From Rhodoferax sp. (GTDB taxonomy: Bacteria; Pseudomonadota; Gammaproteobacteria; Burkholderiales; Burkholderiaceae_C), in contig JAQGMQ010000536.1 in assembly GCA_028292305.1 (NCBI GenBank), positions 1-12,572 of the forward strand: DNA of 12,572 nt, read 5' to 3'. Below the pieces are notes generated by a model that had not been told where the DNA came from, searched no databases, and saw nothing but the letters and a program-made list of their open reading frames with translations. Both the position numbers and the translations under genes were made by a program. Positions 11,355 through 12,572 of the stretch are shown here, in pieces; position 1 is the stretch's first letter; each line of letters begins with the position of its first letter.

Positions 11355-12572
11355 AATGCCGCCATTGCGCTGCCGCGCTGACCCTGCCGTTTCTCGACCT
11401 GGGCAGCGCCCCGCCGAGCAACGCCTACCTGACCGCCGCCAGCCTGAACGCACCCGAGGCCTGGTACCCGCTACGCCTGTTGACCTGCCAGTGCTGCTGG
11501 TTGGTGCAGACCGAAGACCACGCCGGCCGCGAGGCCCTGTTCACGGAAGACTACGCCTACTTCAGCTCGTTCTCGAGTTCCTGGCTCGACCACGCCAAGT
11601 CCTACGTCGCTGACATGCTGCGCCGCTTCGGCCTCGGTGCGCAGAGCCATGTGGTGGAGATTGCGGCCAACGACGGCTACCTGCTGCAATACGTCAAGGC
11701 CGCTGGCGTTCCCTGCCTGGGCATCGAGCCCACCGCCAGCACCGCCGCCGCCGCGCGCGCCAAGGGCATCACCATCGATGAACGCTTCTTCGGCGTGGCG
11801 CTGGGCCGCGAGCTGGCCGCCGCGGGCCAGAGCGCCGACCTCATGGCCGCCAACAACGTGCTGGCCCATGTGCCCGACATCAACGATTTCGTGGGCGGCT
11901 TCGCGCAGCTGCTGAAGCCGCAGGGCGTGGCCACGTTCGAGTTTCCGCATTTGCTGCGCATGGTGCAGTTCTGCCAATTCGACACGGCTTACCACGAACA
12001 TTATTCGTACCTGTCGCTCACGGCGGTGCAGCGCATCTTTGCCGCCAACGGCCTGGCCGTGTTCGATGTGCAGGAGCTGCCGACCCACGGCGGAAGCCTG
12101 CGGGTGTTTGCCCAGCGCGCCGAGACCGGGCGCCACATGACCGCCCCCGCGGTGCAGCAGGTGCTGGCGCTGGAGGCCGAGGCCGGCATGTTGACGGCCG
12201 GCTTCTACAGCCAGTTCGACCAGCAGCCCAAGCGCATTGCGCGCGAACTGCTGTCGTTCCTGATCGACATGGCCGAGCAGGGCCACAGCGTGGCTGCCTA
12301 CGGTGCCGCCGCCAAGGGCAATACGCTGTGCAACTTCGCCGGCGTGCGGCCGCATCTGCTGCCATATGTGGTCGACCGGAACCCCGCCAAGCAGGGCAAA
12401 TTCATGCCCGGCAGCCGCATTCCCATCGTCGACGAAGCCCACCTGCGCGCGCAGCGGCCCAGCCATGTGCTGATCCTGCCGTGGAACCTCAAGGACGAGG
12501 TCATGGCGCAGCTGAGCTACATCCGCGAATGGGGCGGCCGTTTCGTCACCGCCGTGCCGAAGCTGGAGATTT
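11351..12572 (+). CDS. SAM-dependent sugar C-methyltransferase, TylC3-like (3' end outside window)
   Basis: This matches the three-part family that C-methylates 4-dehydro nucleotide sugars, usually at C3 (TylC3/TcaB9 type). The N-terminal zinc site is C3-x2-C6 with C46-x2-C49. The SAM-binding loop is VVEIAANDGYLL (about 101-112). YHEHYSYLS (214-222) corresponds to the region holding the family's catalytic His. The C-terminal domain contains VAAYGAAAKGNTL (about 316-328). The gene uses a GTG start overlapping the epimerase stop (GTGA), with AAAGGAG seven bases upstream. It runs off the right edge after 407 codons; family members end close to here, so only a few residues should be missing. The likely substrate is the CDP-4-dehydro-6-deoxyhexose made by RfbF and RfbG, giving a branched sugar. 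Position of methylation and sugar identity are inferred. Confidence 0.9.
   Translation, partial: MKCRHCAAALTLPFLDLGSAPPSNAYLTAASLNAPEAWYPLRLLTCQCCWLVQTEDHAGREALFTEDYAYFSSFSSSWLDHAKSYVADMLRRFGLGAQSHVVEIAANDGYLLQYVKAAGVPCLGIEPTASTAAAARAKGITIDERFFGVALGRELAAAGQSADLMAANNVLAHVPDINDFVGGFAQLLKPQGVATFEFPHLLRMVQFCQFDTAYHEHYSYLSLTAVQRIFAANGLAVFDVQELPTHGGSLRVFAQRAETGRHMTAPAVQQVLALEAEAGMLTAGFYSQFDQQPKRIARELLSFLIDMAEQGHSVAAYGAAAKGNTLCNFAGVRPHLLPYVVDRNPAKQGKFMPGSRIPIVDEAHLRAQRPSHVLILPWNLKDEVMAQLSYIREWGGRFVTAVPKLEI

Overview
The window is GC-rich, densely coding DNA from what looks like a betaproteobacterium, most likely of the Comamonadaceae (Acidovorax/Variovorax/Rhodoferax type). That assignment rests on base composition, on the MotA sequence and on the pairing of a SPINDLY-type glycosyltransferase with flagellar genes; no rRNA or other marker gene is present to confirm it.

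Layout. Positions 23-883 (minus strand) hold a complete motA, the flagellar stator gene, with a sigma-28-like promoter upstream of it. A divergent gap of about 380 bp (884-1265) follows. From 1266 to the right edge, five plus-strand genes run as one tightly packed operon: a 2563-residue protein carrying four complete TPR plus GT41 (O-GlcNAc transferase/SPINDLY) modules in tandem; rfbF (glucose-1-phosphate cytidylyltransferase); rfbG (CDP-glucose 4,6-dehydratase); an RmlC-type sugar 3,5-epimerase; and a zinc-finger SAM-dependent sugar C-methyltransferase cut by the window edge. All four junctions in the operon are 1-4 base start/stop overlaps, so the genes are almost certainly co-transcribed and translationally coupled.

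How the genes may work together. RfbF and RfbG make CDP-4-dehydro-6-deoxy-glucose from glucose-1-phosphate and CTP. The RmlC-like enzyme and the C-methyltransferase would then give an epimerised, C-methyl-branched CDP-6-deoxyhexose, with a final ketoreductase expected beyond the window. The giant glycosyltransferase would modify protein Ser/Thr residues. Because the operon sits back to back with motA, the simplest reading is a flagellar (probably flagellin) O-glycosylation island.

The main surprise is the four-fold tandem glycosyltransferase. All four catalytic domains keep the core motifs and are separated by TPR arrays of different length. Protein-identical stretches carry synonymous differences, so the copies are old and maintained rather than an assembly artefact. 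Its direct coupling to a CDP-sugar pathway raises the possibility that a GT41-type enzyme uses a CDP-activated branched deoxysugar; this is inference.
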